Shown piece after piece: positions 16,476-25,442 of a stretch of DNA of 64,000 nucleotides. Made by a program: the position numbers and the translations under genes. The notes below the pieces were generated by a model that did not search any database, had not been told where the DNA came from, and saw nothing but the letters and a program-made list of their open reading frames with translations. The DNA is taken from assembly GCA_027451405.1 (NCBI GenBank), contig DAIDJM010000003.1, forward strand, positions 62,001 through 126,000, written 5' to 3'. Every line of letters begins with the position of its first letter. Position 1 is the first letter of the stretch. Origin of the DNA: Acetobacteraceae bacterium. Its GTDB lineage: Bacteria > Pseudomonadota > Alphaproteobacteria > Acetobacterales > Acetobacteraceae.

Positions 16476-17561
16476 TCAGCCGCCGTTCTGGCAGACGCTG
16501 AACTTATGACCCTGGAACGATTGGTTGTAGGGGATGGACGCGCTCTTGGGTGCGCCGAAATAGGTCGGCATGACCATGTCCTGCAGGTGCCAGACCCTGC
16601 CGTTCAGCGTGTAGTTGTAGTCGCCGTAATTGGCATCCACTTCAATCGGGTCGCCGACCTCGTAGATTTGGTTACGGTTGCCGTTGGTGCCGCAGGAGGC
16701 GGGCACGCTGGTGTTGTTGGTGAGCGGATCGTCGAGCCACTCGCCAACTTCGTGGCTCAGCGCCGAGACGTCCTGGCTGAAGGCGAGCGTGCTGCCGCTG
16801 TTGCTGATATAGGTGAAGTGCGAGTAGGCCTGCGTTCCGGTGTAGGAATGATAGCCGCCGATGCAGCATTGGCTCGTGCCGCTGTTGCCCGAGAGGTAGG
16901 TCTGGGTGGTGACGAAGATCGGCAGCGAGTTGGCCGGAATACCGAGCGAGGTCAGCATCCCCGTGAATTTCGGATCGATCCAGTTGATGTTGGCGACGAT
17001 CACTTTCACGCCGAACTCGGTCGCTACGGTGCCTTCGTTGGTCGGCACAGTGAGGCTTTGCACGGGCTTGACGGTCGGCGTGCCGAGCAGCGTGTGAGAA
17101 TTCGTGTAGGTCTTGACCTTGCCCCAGAGATTGGCGCGCTGATAGGCGTCTTCGTATTGCGTGTTGCCGACGTTGGTGCCGCCCTGGATGTAATCTATGC
17201 CGGCGTTGAAGATCGGGCTTGCGAGCGTGTTCTGGACGGGCGATTTGCCGGTGTAGTCGGCGGCGGTCGGGTCAGTCGTCGTGGAACCGTAGGTCAGCTT
17301 GATGGGGATGATGTAGACCGGGATCGTGGTCGTCGTGTTGGCGCTCGGCGCCTTACCCGCGAACGTCGCGTGGTAGAGGGTGCCGTTATAAGTCCATTTG
17401 AAGGTGAAGGTCGGGATTCCGCCGAGCGGCCGGACGATGGAGAGCGGCTCGTGGCGGTTGATGCCATGCACGAAATAGGGGTGCACACCCGTAGTGTCGT
17501 TGGCGAATGCGCCGGACGCCGCGAGCAGCGTCGCGCCGGCGAGAAGGATGGATTGACGCAT
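16476..17561 (-). CDS. Secreted protein with SHEVGEWxxDP motif, putative zincin-like
   Basis: A 361-residue exported protein: the signal peptide is MRQSILLAGATLLAASGAFA, then NDTT. Around residue 270 it has ALSHEVGEWLDDP, resembling the SHExxExxxDP motif seen in some exported proteins of suspected metallopeptidase type, but the classical HExxH second histidine is replaced by Glu-Trp. A cysteine pair in QCCIGGYH precedes it, and the C-terminus has further cysteines. The composition is Thr/Asn/Tyr-rich, unlike its Ala/Arg-rich neighbours, as is common for secreted proteins. The function is not proven. It stands alone between tRNA-Tyr and the F0 operon. Confidence 0.65.
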   Translation of the reverse strand: MRQSILLAGATLLAASGAFANDTTGVHPYFVHGINRHEPLSIVRPLGGIPTFTFKWTYNGTLYHATFAGKAPSANTTTTIPVYIIPIKLTYGSTTTDPTAADYTGKSPVQNTLASPIFNAGIDYIQGGTNVGNTQYEDAYQRANLWGKVKTYTNSHTLLGTPTVKPVQSLTVPTNEGTVATEFGVKVIVANINWIDPKFTGMLTSLGIPANSLPIFVTTQTYLSGNSGTSQCCIGGYHSYTGTQAYSHFTYISNSGSTLAFSQDVSALSHEVGEWLDDPLTNNTSVPASCGTNGNRNQIYEVGDPIEVDANYGDYNYTLNGRVWHLQDMVMPTYFGAPKSASIPYNQSFQGHKFSVCQNGG

Positions 17562-17662
17562 GTTTCCTCACAAAAAATGGGGTCCAAACGGACCGTGAGG
17601 AAACCGTGCCCCATGCCAAACGATGCGGCAAGGGGCGGGATGAGAAAAACGTAATTCCGCTG

Positions 17663-18151
17663 TCAGGCCGCGCGCAGGGCTCGAGGCAACTCGGAGATCG
17701 CTCGTTCCACGAGGGCGGCGTCGGCTGAGGCATCCACGTCGCTCGCCAGCACGCGTTCGGCCGCTGCGGTTGCGATGTCGGTCGCGAGCCGTCGCATATC
17801 GGTGAGCGCCGCGCGTTCGGCCGCGGCGATGCGGTCGAGCGCCATGCGCTCGCGGCGTTTGGCGGAGGCTTCGGCTTCGGCGAGTGTCGCTTCGGCAACG
17901 CGCGCGGCTTCGGCATGCGCGCGCTCGAGCACGCGCTTCGATTCGGCGAGCGCCTCGTCACGCTCGGCGCGGGCCTGCGCGAGCATCGATTCGGCTTCTT
18001 CCCGCAGGCGCTGCGCTTCCTCGATTTCGGCGCGGACAACGGCGGCGCGCGCGTCGAGTGCGGCGGCGATCGCGCGCCAGATCCGGCGCGCGACGAGCAC
18101 GACGAAAACGAGGAACGGGATCAGGACCCAGGTTTCGGGATTGCGCAGCAT
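17663..18151 (-). CDS. atpF: ATP synthase F0 subunit b
   Basis: A 162-residue subunit with one N-terminal membrane helix (TWVLIPFLVFVVLVARRIW) and a long Ala/Glu/Arg-rich helix that forms the peripheral stalk. It is the last gene of the operon reading atpI-atpB-atpE-atpF'-atpF on the minus strand, starting nine bases after the b' stop. Together with b' it makes the heterodimeric stator typical of alphaproteobacteria and photosynthetic bacteria, tethering F1 to subunit a. F1 genes are not in the window, as usual for the split ATP synthase loci of this class. Confidence 0.93.
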   Translation of the reverse strand: MLRNPETWVLIPFLVFVVLVARRIWRAIAAALDARAAVVRAEIEEAQRLREEAESMLAQARAERDEALAESKRVLERAHAEAARVAEATLAEAEASAKRRERMALDRIAAAERAALTDMRRLATDIATAAAERVLASDVDASADAALVERAISELPRALRAA

Positions 18152-18159
18152 TGTCGTGT

Positions 18160-18735
18160 TCAGGCTCCGGCCAGTCCGCGTTCGGTCAGCACGGCCGAGA
18201 CGGCCTGGCGCACTTTGCCGTCGCCGGCGCGTCGCCCGGCGAGCCGTGCCACGACCGCGTCGGCGGTTTCGGTGGCCACGCTGCCGAGCGCACGCATGGC
18301 CGATTGACGGGCGGCGTCGATCGCGGATTCGCTTTCAGCGAGGCGTTTCTCGAGGGCTGCGTTCATTTCGGCCGCGCGGCGGGCGGCCTCTTCCTTGGCG
18401 CGGCGGGTGGCGTCCGCGATTTCCGCCTGGGCTTCGGCGAGCGCGCGGGCGCGGGCGATGCGCAATTCCTGCGCGGTCTGATCGGCGTCCTGCTTGGCGA
18501 GGCGGGCGCGCTCGAGGTCGGCGCCGATCGCGCGGGCGCGGCTGGCGAGGATCTCGCCGACCGGCGGCAGGAAGTAACGCGACAGCAACAGATAGAAGAG
18601 CACGAAGATGATCGCGCCCCACACCACCTGCGCCAGCAGCAGCGGGTTCTTGAAGTCGAGCTGCGGCATGCCCTCGGCCTGGGCCGCCTGGGTCCAGGCG
18701 AGGGCAAGCGCGAGCGCCAGGAAGGCGCGCGTCAT
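18160..18735 (-). CDS. atpF': ATP synthase F0 subunit b'
   Basis: A 191-residue stator subunit. A signal-like hydrophobic N-terminus (AFLALALALAWTQAAQA) is followed by GMPQLDFKNP, a membrane helix (LLAQVVWGAIIFVLFYLLL) and RYFLPPVGEIL, then about 130 residues of coiled coil. The MPQLDF..P motif and longer N-terminus are typical of b' rather than b. The ATG shares its base with the atpE stop end (18735), so it is tightly coupled to atpE and nine bases ahead of atpF. Confidence 0.93.
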   Translation of the reverse strand: MTRAFLALALALAWTQAAQAEGMPQLDFKNPLLLAQVVWGAIIFVLFYLLLSRYFLPPVGEILASRARAIGADLERARLAKQDADQTAQELRIARARALAEAQAEIADATRRAKEEAARRAAEMNAALEKRLAESESAIDAARQSAMRALGSVATETADAVVARLAGRRAGDGKVRQAVSAVLTERGLAGA

Positions 18736-18962
18736 CAGACGGCGTAGAGCAGCAGGAACGCGATGAGCAGCGCGTAGAGGGCGACCGATTCCGTCAGCGC
18801 GAAGCCGAGGAACGCCATCGGGAAGACCTGCTCGCGCGAGGCGGGGTTGCGCGACACGCTGGAAATCAGCGCCGCAAAGATGTTGCCGATGCCGGCGCCG
18901 ACGCCAGCCAGGCCGATCACCGCGAGACCGGCGCCGATTACTTTCGCGGAAGCCACATCCAT
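18735..18962 (-). CDS. atpE: ATP synthase F0 subunit c
   Basis: A 75-residue hairpin of two membrane helices. Helix 1 has the glycine-rich [14 protein letters not shown] motif. The polar loop has SRNPASREQ (the RNP family signature). Helix 2 has [14 protein letters not shown], whose Glu is the proton-carrying carboxylate. The Glu with no sodium-binding Gln/Ser set suggests proton coupling. The ring of these subunits rotates against subunit a in the inner membrane. It lies 43 bases downstream of atpB and overlaps b' by one base. Confidence 0.96.
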   Translation of the reverse strand: MDVASAKVIGAGLAVIGLAGVGAGIGNIFAALISSVSRNPASREQVFPMAFLGFALTESVALYALLIAFLLLYAV

Positions 18963-19005
18963 CGTTCGAGTTCCTTGCGTGTAGAGAGGAGGAAAAGGGA
19001 AAGCC

Positions 19006-19737
19006 TCAGTGCAGATGTTCGGCGTCGTGCAGGTAGAGGCAGGTGAGGATGGCGAAGACGTAGGCCTGCAGCAGGGCGACGAGGAGCTCGAAGCCGGAGA
19101 GCAGGACGTTCAGGACGAATGGTCCGACCGCGACGATGCCGGTGGCGACGCCCGCGCTCGAGAGCAGGATCACGAAGCCACCGAACACCACCATCATCGC
19201 GTGGCCGGCGACCATGTTGGCGAACAGACGCACCGAGAGGCTGATGATGCGCGAGAGGTAGGAGATCACCTCGATCGGGACCAGCAGCGGCGCGAGCCAG
19301 ATCGTGACGCCGGGCGGCATGAAATAGCTGAAGAAATGCCAGCCATGGCGCTGGATGCCGACCACGGTGACCATGATCACGACCATCAGCGCGAGCGCCA
19401 GCGTGATCGCGATGTGGCTCGTGTAGGTGAAGCCGTAGGGCACCAGGCCGATCAGGTTCCCCATCAGAATGAACGCGAAGAGCGTGAAGACGAAGGGGAA
19501 GTAACGGGTGCCTTCGGGGCCGATCTGCTCGACCGCCATGTCATGTACGAAACTGTAGAGCATTTCGGCGGCGGCCTGGAGCCGGCCGGGGACCACGGCG
19601 GCGGGTCGGGAGCCGTAATACAGCAGGGCGATGGTGAGGGCGGCGCCGAGCGCCATGAAGACATTGGCCTGGGTGAAATTGACCGACGCGCCGAGCAGTC
19701 CGAGGGCCGGATGCAGCGTGAACTGCTCCAGCGGCAT
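19006..19737 (-). CDS. atpB: ATP synthase F0 subunit a
   Basis: A 243-residue membrane protein forming the proton half-channels. Key motifs are [14 protein letters not shown], the essential-Arg helix [15 protein letters not shown] and the C-terminal helix [22 protein letters not shown] chose ATG 19737 ([10 protein letters not shown]); upstream in-frame codons overlap atpI and lack family similarity. Length is standard. The proton passes via the Arg in SVRLFAN and the Glu of subunit c. It follows atpI with a 43-base gap. Confidence 0.95.
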   Translation of the reverse strand: MPLEQFTLHPALGLLGASVNFTQANVFMALGAALTIALLYYGSRPAAVVPGRLQAAAEMLYSFVHDMAVEQIGPEGTRYFPFVFTLFAFILMGNLIGLVPYGFTYTSHIAITLALALMVVIMVTVVGIQRHGWHFFSYFMPPGVTIWLAPLLVPIEVISYLSRIISLSVRLFANMVAGHAMMVVFGGFVILLSSAGVATGIVAVGPFVLNVLLSGFELLVALLQAYVFAILTCLYLHDAEHLH

Positions 19738-19780
19738 GATCTTCACAGCCTCGCTCGCCGCCACGCCAACCCCCGCACCA

Positions 19781-20083
19781 TCAACGGGGCGGTGCCGTGC
19801 TCCGCCCCACCACCCGCCAAACATTCAACACGCCCGCGACCGCGCCCATCAGCACGAAGACCACCAGAAAGAGGGGTTTCGTGTGCAGCCGCCGATCGAG
19901 GAACCAGCCGATCCCGAGCCCGACCATGAGTGCCGAGACCAGCTCGACACCGACGCGGAGCGCCGATCCCAGCCCCTCCGGAAGTTGCTGGCGGCGGGGC
20001 ACGTCGGGTTGCTCGAGCCCCTGCCGGGCTCGCGCTGCCTGGAGCCGCGCCTCGAAGCCATCGTCGCCGGAAGCCAATTCCAC
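19781..20083 (-). CDS. atpI: AtpI/AtpZ family ATP synthase accessory protein
   Basis: A 100-residue protein with a charged N-terminal third (RLQAARARQGLEQPDVP) and two membrane helices (GVELVSALMVGLGIGWFLD and LFLVVFVLMGAVAGVLNVW). This is the AtpI pattern, proposed to help c-ring assembly or Mg/Ca uptake. It is first in the F0 operon, so the promoter is expected in 20084-20300. Confidence 0.88.
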   Translation of the reverse strand: MELASGDDGFEARLQAARARQGLEQPDVPRRQQLPEGLGSALRVGVELVSALMVGLGIGWFLDRRLHTKPLFLVVFVLMGAVAGVLNVWRVVGRSTAPPR

Positions 20084-20300
20084 CTCCTGTTGCGCCGCAA
20101 TGACGCCGGCAGAGGCGGGCGCTTGCTAGAAGGCGGAACGCCTAGAGTCAACGGGGTTGCGGCCTGTCTCCGGCGTGTCGCGATTGCCTGCGGCGGGCAG
20201 GTGCCGCCTCCCCGCCGTAGGCTGCTCGGCACCGCGGGCCTGCCGGCCGCGCCGAACCGGCTGTCGCGGCCGGCCGGGCGATGCCCTCCCTCCCGGCGCT

Positions 20301-20747
20301 TCAGGGAGCCGGGCGGGACGGTGAAGCGAGCGGCGGCAGAGCGGGGGGCGCCTGAGAGAGTGGCATCCGCACTTCCAGCCCCGGCGCCTTGGCGGTGTTG
20401 CGGTCATCCATCGCCTGCGGGCTGGAGCCGGGCACGTAGCCGTCCCCGAACCAGGGATAGTTCAGGCTCATTAGCGCGGGGGTCACGTGGGTCGAGGGCG
20501 TTTTCGGGGCGGTGGGCGGGGTGAGATTGTCATCCGGCACCGGGGCCGGGGTGCCCGGTTCCGGTGGCCGCCTGGCGGCGGTCGCGACGGCGAACGGGTC
20601 GCGCTGCCTGCGGTGCCGGTGGTGGCGCGCCGGGCTTGGATGGGGCGGCCGCTGGGGGGTGGTTCGGGCGGTGGCCGTGCCCGCCGCGGTGGAAAGCGCC
20701 AGCAGCGCGACCAGGAGATGCCGGCCTTGAGGCGAATGGGTAAACAT
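20301..20747 (-). CDS. Secreted proline-rich hypothetical protein
   Basis: A 148-residue product with a signal-like start (MFTHSPQGRHLLVALLALST, then AAGTATA) followed by a Pro/Thr/Arg/His-rich, probably disordered chain. One more ordered patch near the middle reads PALMSLNYPWFGDGYVPGSS. No family is recognised. ATG 20747 is chosen for the signal; TTG 20759 is an alternative. The 217 bases between it and atpI show no further gene. The extreme Pro content and low complexity make a real gene likely but not certain. Confidence 0.45.
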   Translation of the reverse strand: MFTHSPQGRHLLVALLALSTAAGTATARTTPQRPPHPSPARHHRHRRQRDPFAVATAARRPPEPGTPAPVPDDNLTPPTAPKTPSTHVTPALMSLNYPWFGDGYVPGSSPQAMDDRNTAKAPGLEVRMPLSQAPPALPPLASPSRPAP

Positions 20748-20921
20748 GATGGGGACCAACGCGCGCGCCGCGCGGCTGTTTCGCTACGCGCCGTGCGGGG
20801 GCTCGTTTGGTGCCGCTTGATTGCCGGGGGCGGGGCGTTTCATTCAGAAGCGGCGGAGGGTGGGCGATGGCGGAGCGCAAATTCCCGCCTTTCTCGCCTT
20901 CGCGCCGCAGGAGGAGAGAGC

Positions 20922-21260
20922 GTGGTATACGGCTTCGATCAGTGCCGGATGTGCGGAAAGAAGATCTCGATAGACGACCATATCACGTTGCAGGATTGGG
21001 AGATGGCGCAGCGGCGCCAACTTATGCCGGAGAAGGAGTGGCGCCGCCGCGGTTTTCTCTCCGCGCCTACAAAGTGGCAACTGGACCACCCTTGGGTCGG
21101 TTGTTGTCCGGCCTGCGGCGTCAAGCAATTCAAGAAACATTGGGGGTCGAACCGGAAGGTTCTCGTGGCACTGGGCGCGATTGTCGTCTTTTCGGCCATC
21201 ACCTGGTGGGTGTTTTCCTACGCGCCTTACAACGGGATCGGGCCGGGTCACCTCGGCTGA
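20922..21260 (+). CDS. Small zinc-ribbon membrane protein, hypothetical
   Basis: About 112 residues. Two cysteine knuckles, CRMC (about residues 9-12) and CCPAC (about 65-69), could bind one zinc. A C-terminal membrane helix (VLVALGAIVVFSAITWWVF) follows, leaving a short GIGPGHLG tail. The GTG start at 20922 is preceded by a good GGAGGAGAG ribosome-binding site; longer frames upstream are G-rich noise. The function is unknown. It precedes the acyl-CoA ligase cluster by 85 bases, but operon membership is unproven. Confidence 0.65.
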   Translation: MVYGFDQCRMCGKKISIDDHITLQDWEMAQRRQLMPEKEWRRRGFLSAPTKWQLDHPWVGCCPACGVKQFKKHWGSNRKVLVALGAIVVFSAITWWVFSYAPYNGIGPGHLG

Positions 21261-21345
21261 GCGTCCGCAGTCGGGTTTGACGTTTGGGGCAAATACCCTA
21301 ACTCTGGGCACGTAACGGGGCGCCCGTCCCCGGGGGAAACGTGCG

Positions 21346-23001
21346 ATGAACCAGCTCGCGCCGCCGCCGCGCCCGTGGGAGCGTTTCTATCCGCCCGAAT
21401 GTGTCGGCGGGCCGATCCGGACCGGCCTCGTGACCGGGTTGCTCGATGAGGCGGCATCGGCCTGGGCGGGGCGGCCCGCGATCGATTACCGGGACCGGAA
21501 GATCGGGTTTGCCGCGCTGGCCGAGGCCGCCGACCGGCTGGCGGCGGGGCTGCTGGCGCTCGGGCTGCGTCCCGGCGAGCGGGTGGCGCTGCTGTTGCCC
21601 AACACGCTCTGGCACAGCGTGGCCTTCTTCGCGGCGCTCAAGGCGGGGCTCACGCTCGTTCATCTGAGCCCGCTCGATGCGCCGCGCGAGATCGTCTTCA
21701 AGCTCGAGGATAGCGGCGCGCGCACGCTGATCACGACCGATCTCGCCGGCATGGACGATGCGGCCGCGAAACTGCTGGCGACCGGGAAGATCGACCGGCT
21801 GCTTGTGGGCGAGGATGCGCGCTGGGGTGGACCGGCCGCGCCGGCGCCGGCCGGCTCGGCGCAGATCGTCTCGCTCTCCGCGCTGCTCGACGGCCGCGCG
21901 CCGGGCCAGTATCCGGCGATGCGCGAGCAGGATGTGGCGCTCCTGCAATATACCGGCGGCACGACCGGCGCGCCCAAAGGGGCGATGCTCACGCATGCCA
22001 ATCTCACGGCGGCGACGCGCATCTACCAATCCTGGCGGGACGGGTTTTCCGAGACCGGCACGCAGCGCGTGATCGCGGTGCTGCCGATGTTCCATGTCTA
22101 TGCGCTCGGCGTGATCCTGCTGCTCAACATCGCCGACGGCAACGAAATCCTGTTGCGGCCACGATTCGATGTGGCCGCGACGCTCGACGATATCGAGAGG
22201 AAGCGCGCGACGAGCTTCCCGGCGGTGCCGACCATGCTCATCGCCCTGCTGAACGAGCCGGGAGCGGCGGGGCGGGATTTCTCCTCGCTGCAGGTGGTGG
22301 GATCGGGGGGCGCGCCGCTGCCGGTCGAGGTCGGGGCCAAGATCGAGCGCATGGTGGGGTCGCGGCTGCGCACCGGATGGGGCATGACCGAGACCGCGGC
22401 GGTGGGCACGCGCGTGCCGCAGGGGGTGCCCTATCGGCCCGGACTGATCGGCGTGCCGCTGCCCGGGATCGACATGCGGATCGTCTCGCTCGACGATCCG
22501 GCGCGCCCGCTCGGACCCGGCGAGCGCGGCGAGATCGCCATCCGCGGGCCCAATGTGTTCGGCGGCTACTGGAACCGTCCGGAAACGGCCAATTGTTTTG
22601 TGGATGGGTGGTTTCTGACCGGCGATATCGGGTCGATGGACGGGAGCGGGCTGTTTTCGATCGCCGACCGGAAGAAGCGGATGATCATCTCGGGCGGCTT
22701 CAACGTTTATCCGGCGATGATCGAGAATGCGATCCATGAGCATCCGGCGGTTGGCGAGGTAATCGTCATTGGGGTTCCCGACGAATACCGGGGCGAGGCG
22801 GCGAAGGCGTTCGTGGCATTGCGAGCGGGGGCCAATCCGTTCACGCTCGATGAGCTGCGCGCCTTCCTTTCCGACCGGCTGGGCCGCCACGAACTGCCGG
22901 CGCATTTGGAAATTCGCGAGAGCCTGCCCAAAAGCCCGGTGGGCAAGCTGCTGGCGAGCGTGTTGATCGAGGAAGAGCGCGCCCGCGCCGGCGCCGCCTG
23001 A
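21346..23001 (+). CDS. Acyl-CoA ligase (AMP-forming, long-chain type)
   Basis: A 551-residue adenylate-forming enzyme that activates a carboxylic acid with ATP and CoA. Motifs: P-loop YTGGTTGAPKG (about residue 206), LPMFHVYALG, GSGGAPLP, the GWGMTETAAVG core, YWNRPE, the hinge TGDIGSMD..ADRKKRMIISGG, and the C-terminal catalytic Lys in PKSPVGKLL. Similarity is to FadD-type long-chain or pimeloyl/dicarboxyl ligases. Two acyl-CoA dehydrogenase genes follow at once, so the substrate is probably an acid degraded by beta-oxidation. The ATG at 21346 has a GGGGGAAA leader. Confidence 0.9.
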   Translation: MNQLAPPPRPWERFYPPECVGGPIRTGLVTGLLDEAASAWAGRPAIDYRDRKIGFAALAEAADRLAAGLLALGLRPGERVALLLPNTLWHSVAFFAALKAGLTLVHLSPLDAPREIVFKLEDSGARTLITTDLAGMDDAAAKLLATGKIDRLLVGEDARWGGPAAPAPAGSAQIVSLSALLDGRAPGQYPAMREQDVALLQYTGGTTGAPKGAMLTHANLTAATRIYQSWRDGFSETGTQRVIAVLPMFHVYALGVILLLNIADGNEILLRPRFDVAATLDDIERKRATSFPAVPTMLIALLNEPGAAGRDFSSLQVVGSGGAPLPVEVGAKIERMVGSRLRTGWGMTETAAVGTRVPQGVPYRPGLIGVPLPGIDMRIVSLDDPARPLGPGERGEIAIRGPNVFGGYWNRPETANCFVDGWFLTGDIGSMDGSGLFSIADRKKRMIISGGFNVYPAMIENAIHEHPAVGEVIVIGVPDEYRGEAAKAFVALRAGANPFTLDELRAFLSDRLGRHELPAHLEIRESLPKSPVGKLLASVLIEEERARAGAA

Positions 23002-23013
23002 GGGAGTGCCGTC

Positions 23014-24222
23014 ATGGATCTGCGCCTGACCCGGGAAGAGATCGCGTTCCGGGATGAAATCCGGACATTCCTGTGCGAAAACATACCAGAAGCGATCCGC
23101 AACCGGATCGCCGAGGGGAGGCATGTCGGGCGCGAGGATTACGTGACCTGCCAGCGCATCCTGAATGCGCACAAGCTCGCGACGCCGAACTGGCCGGTCG
23201 CGTGGGGCGGGCGCGACTGGACGCCGATGCAGCGCTATATTTTCGGCGAGGAAGTGCAGTCCAACAACGTGCCAGATCCGCTGCCGTTCAATGTGGCGAT
23301 GGTCGGGCCCGTGATCATTGCGTTCGGCACCGAGGCGCAAAAGCAGCGTCTTCTGCCGCCGACGGCCAATCTCGATATCTGGTGGTGTCAGGGGTTCTCG
23401 GAGCCGGGGGCGGGGTCCGATCTCGCCAGCCTCAAAACCCGTGCAGTGCGCGACGGCGATGCGTGGGTGATCAACGGGCAGAAGACCTGGACCACCATGG
23501 CGCAGTGGGCGAACTGGATTTTCCTGCTCGCGCGGACCAATCCCGAAGCGCGCAAGCCGCAGGAAGGGATTTCGTTTTTTCTCGTCGACATGTCGACGCC
23601 CGGGATCACCGTGCGGCCGATCCAGTTGCTCGATGGCGGGCACGAGGTGAACGAGGTCTTTTTCGACAATGTCCGCGTGCCGGCGGACGCGCTCGTGGGC
23701 ACCGAACATCGCGGCTGGGATTGCGCGAAGTTCCTGCTGGCGAACGAACGTAGCAACATCGCGCGGGTCGGCATTTCGAAATCACGCCTTCGCCGGATCC
23801 GCGCGCTCGCCCGTGCGGTGCCGGCGGGCGATGGGTCGCTGTGGGACGACGAGGATTTCCGGCACCGGGTGTTGCAGGTGGAGATCGATCTCAAGGCGCT
23901 GGAGATGACGCAGCTCCGGGTGATCGCGAGCGAACGCGAGGGAAGCCGGACGCCCAATCCGGCCTCCTCGATCCTGAAGATCAAGGGGTCGGAGATCCAG
24001 CAGGCGACGACGGAGCTCGCGCTGGAAATCGCGGGTCCCTTCGCGTTGCCGTATCACGATCCGGAGGCGGAATACCCGGACGGGGCCAACGATCTGCCGG
24101 AAGGGTTCGGCTGGGCGGATACAGCGGCGCCGACTTATTTCAACTACCGCAAAACGTCGATCTATGGCGGCAGCAACGAGATCCAGCGAAATATCATCGC
24201 GAAGATGGTGCTCGGCTTGTAA
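23014..24222 (+). CDS. Acyl-CoA dehydrogenase, large-subunit type (PimC-like)
   Basis: A 402-residue FAD flavoprotein that oxidises acyl-CoA to the trans-2-enoyl form. It has QGFSEPGAGSDLASL, the ATG-like substrate-loop region NGQKTWTTMAQWANW, and the C-terminal YGGSNEIQRNIIAKMVLGL. Length and the WPVAWGGRDWT segment fit the large subunit of pimeloyl-CoA dehydrogenase-like enzymes. It begins 12 bases after the ligase stop. The second dehydrogenase 65 bases downstream completes a heteromeric pair like PimCD, probably acting with the ligase in breakdown of a medium-chain or dicarboxylic acid. Confidence 0.88.
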   Translation: MDLRLTREEIAFRDEIRTFLCENIPEAIRNRIAEGRHVGREDYVTCQRILNAHKLATPNWPVAWGGRDWTPMQRYIFGEEVQSNNVPDPLPFNVAMVGPVIIAFGTEAQKQRLLPPTANLDIWWCQGFSEPGAGSDLASLKTRAVRDGDAWVINGQKTWTTMAQWANWIFLLARTNPEARKPQEGISFFLVDMSTPGITVRPIQLLDGGHEVNEVFFDNVRVPADALVGTEHRGWDCAKFLLANERSNIARVGISKSRLRRIRALARAVPAGDGSLWDDEDFRHRVLQVEIDLKALEMTQLRVIASEREGSRTPNPASSILKIKGSEIQQATTELALEIAGPFALPYHDPEAEYPDGANDLPEGFGWADTAAPTYFNYRKTSIYGGSNEIQRNIIAKMVLGL

Positions 24223-24230
24223 TTTTGTCC

Positions 24231-24271
24231 GCCTCCGGCGGGCAGGGGCTCTGTCCCTGGGCGCTGGAGGC
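24231..24271. repeat. GC-rich module inside the ligase/dehydrogenase operon
   Basis: CCGCCTCCGGCGGGCAGGGGC..GTCCCTGG..GGAGGCGG lies in the 65-base gap between two co-oriented dehydrogenase genes, showing that the repeat can sit within a likely operon. Confidence 0.6.
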
Positions 24272-24287
24272 GGACCAGGAAACTCCC

Positions 24288-25442
24288 ATGAACTTCGAAC
24301 TGACCGACGAACAACGCCTCCTGCGCGATAGCGTGGACCGTCTGATTGGCCCTGCTTACGACGATCTTGCCCATCGCCGCCGTATCGCGGCCGAGCCGCC
24401 GGGCTATAGCCGCGAGCTGTGGGCCAAATATGCCGAACTTGGGCTTCTGGCTCTGCCCTTTTCCGAAGAGGAGGGGGGGTTCGGGGGCGGTCCGGTCGAG
24501 ACCATGCTGGTGATGGAGGCGATCGGGCGAGGGCTCGCGCTCGAGCCTTACCTGGCGACGGTCGTGCTCTGCGGCAATCTGATCCGGCTTGGGGCGAGCG
24601 CGGCGCAGCGGGAGGCGCTCGTTCCGGCGATCGCCGATGGTTCGCTGACGCTTGCCTTCGCGCATCTGGAACGGCAGGCCCGCTACGATTTGTTCGACGT
24701 GGGCACCTATGCGCGGCGGCAGGGCAGCGGGTTCGTGCTCGAGGGCGAGAAGAGCGTCGTGCTGTATGGCGATTCGGCCACGAAACTGATCGTCACCGCC
24801 CGCACGGAAGGCAGCCGGCGCGATCCCCAGGGAATCACATTGTTTCTGGTCGATGCGGATGCGCCGGGTGTTTCCCGGCGGGGTTTCGCGACGCAGGATG
24901 GGCAGCGCGGGGCCGCGATTTCGTTCGGCAGCGTGGCCGTGACGGAGAGTGCGGCGATCGGCACGGTCGGCGGGGCGGGGCCGCTCATCGAGCAGGTGGC
25001 CGATATCGCCATCGCCGCGATCGCGGCCGAGGCGGTGGGGGCGGCGGCGGCGCTGCATGCGCTCACGCTCGACTATCTCAAGACGCGCAAGCAGTTTGGC
25101 GTGCCGATCGGTAGTTTTCAGGTGTTGCAACACCGTGCGGTGGATATGTTCACCGCGCTCGAGCAGGCGCGAAGCATGGAATATTACGCCGCCATGATGG
25201 CCGCGGAGACGGATGCGCCGGCGCGGCGGAGCGCGATCAGCGCGGCCAAGGTGCAGATCAACAAGTCGGCGCGGTTCATCGGGCAGCAGGCGGTGCAGTT
25301 GCACGGCGGCATCGGCGTGACCATGGAGTATCGGGCGGGCCACTATTTCAAGCGGCTCACGATGATCGAGCAGGCCTTCGGCGATACGCCCTATCATTTG
25401 CGCCGCCTCGATGCAGGCGGTGGATGGCTGGATGCGGCCTGA
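24288..25442 (+). CDS. Acyl-CoA dehydrogenase, small-subunit type (PimD-like)
   Basis: A 384-residue protein: MNFELTDEQRLLRDSVDRL is the standard dehydrogenase N-terminus. It then has the ALPFSEEEGGFGGGPVETM segment, a TRKQFGVPIGSFQVLQHR FAD/dimer segment and the C-terminal QLHGGIGVTMEY motif. The typical SEP-type loop is weaker than in the first dehydrogenase, as in small subunits of heterotetrameric pairs. ATG 24288 is the first methionine giving this family start; the frame upstream is the shadow of the preceding gene. It overlaps the potassium-channel gene by 11 bases. Confidence 0.88.
   Translation: MNFELTDEQRLLRDSVDRLIGPAYDDLAHRRRIAAEPPGYSRELWAKYAELGLLALPFSEEEGGFGGGPVETMLVMEAIGRGLALEPYLATVVLCGNLIRLGASAAQREALVPAIADGSLTLAFAHLERQARYDLFDVGTYARRQGSGFVLEGEKSVVLYGDSATKLIVTARTEGSRRDPQGITLFLVDADAPGVSRRGFATQDGQRGAAISFGSVAVTESAAIGTVGGAGPLIEQVADIAIAAIAAEAVGAAAALHALTLDYLKTRKQFGVPIGSFQVLQHRAVDMFTALEQARSMEYYAAMMAAETDAPARRSAISAAKVQINKSARFIGQQAVQLHGGIGVTMEYRAGHYFKRLTMIEQAFGDTPYHLRRLDAGGGWLDAA

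Noticed and set aside
16467-17654. Forward 395-residue frame opposite the HEVGE protein
   Set aside because: The minus frame has a signal peptide, cysteines and a natural Thr/Asn composition; the forward frame shows none.
21298-23709. 803-residue minus-strand frame across the acyl-CoA ligase
   Set aside because: His/Arg/Pro-rich antisense pattern; the ligase and dehydrogenase motifs are unambiguous in the forward direction.
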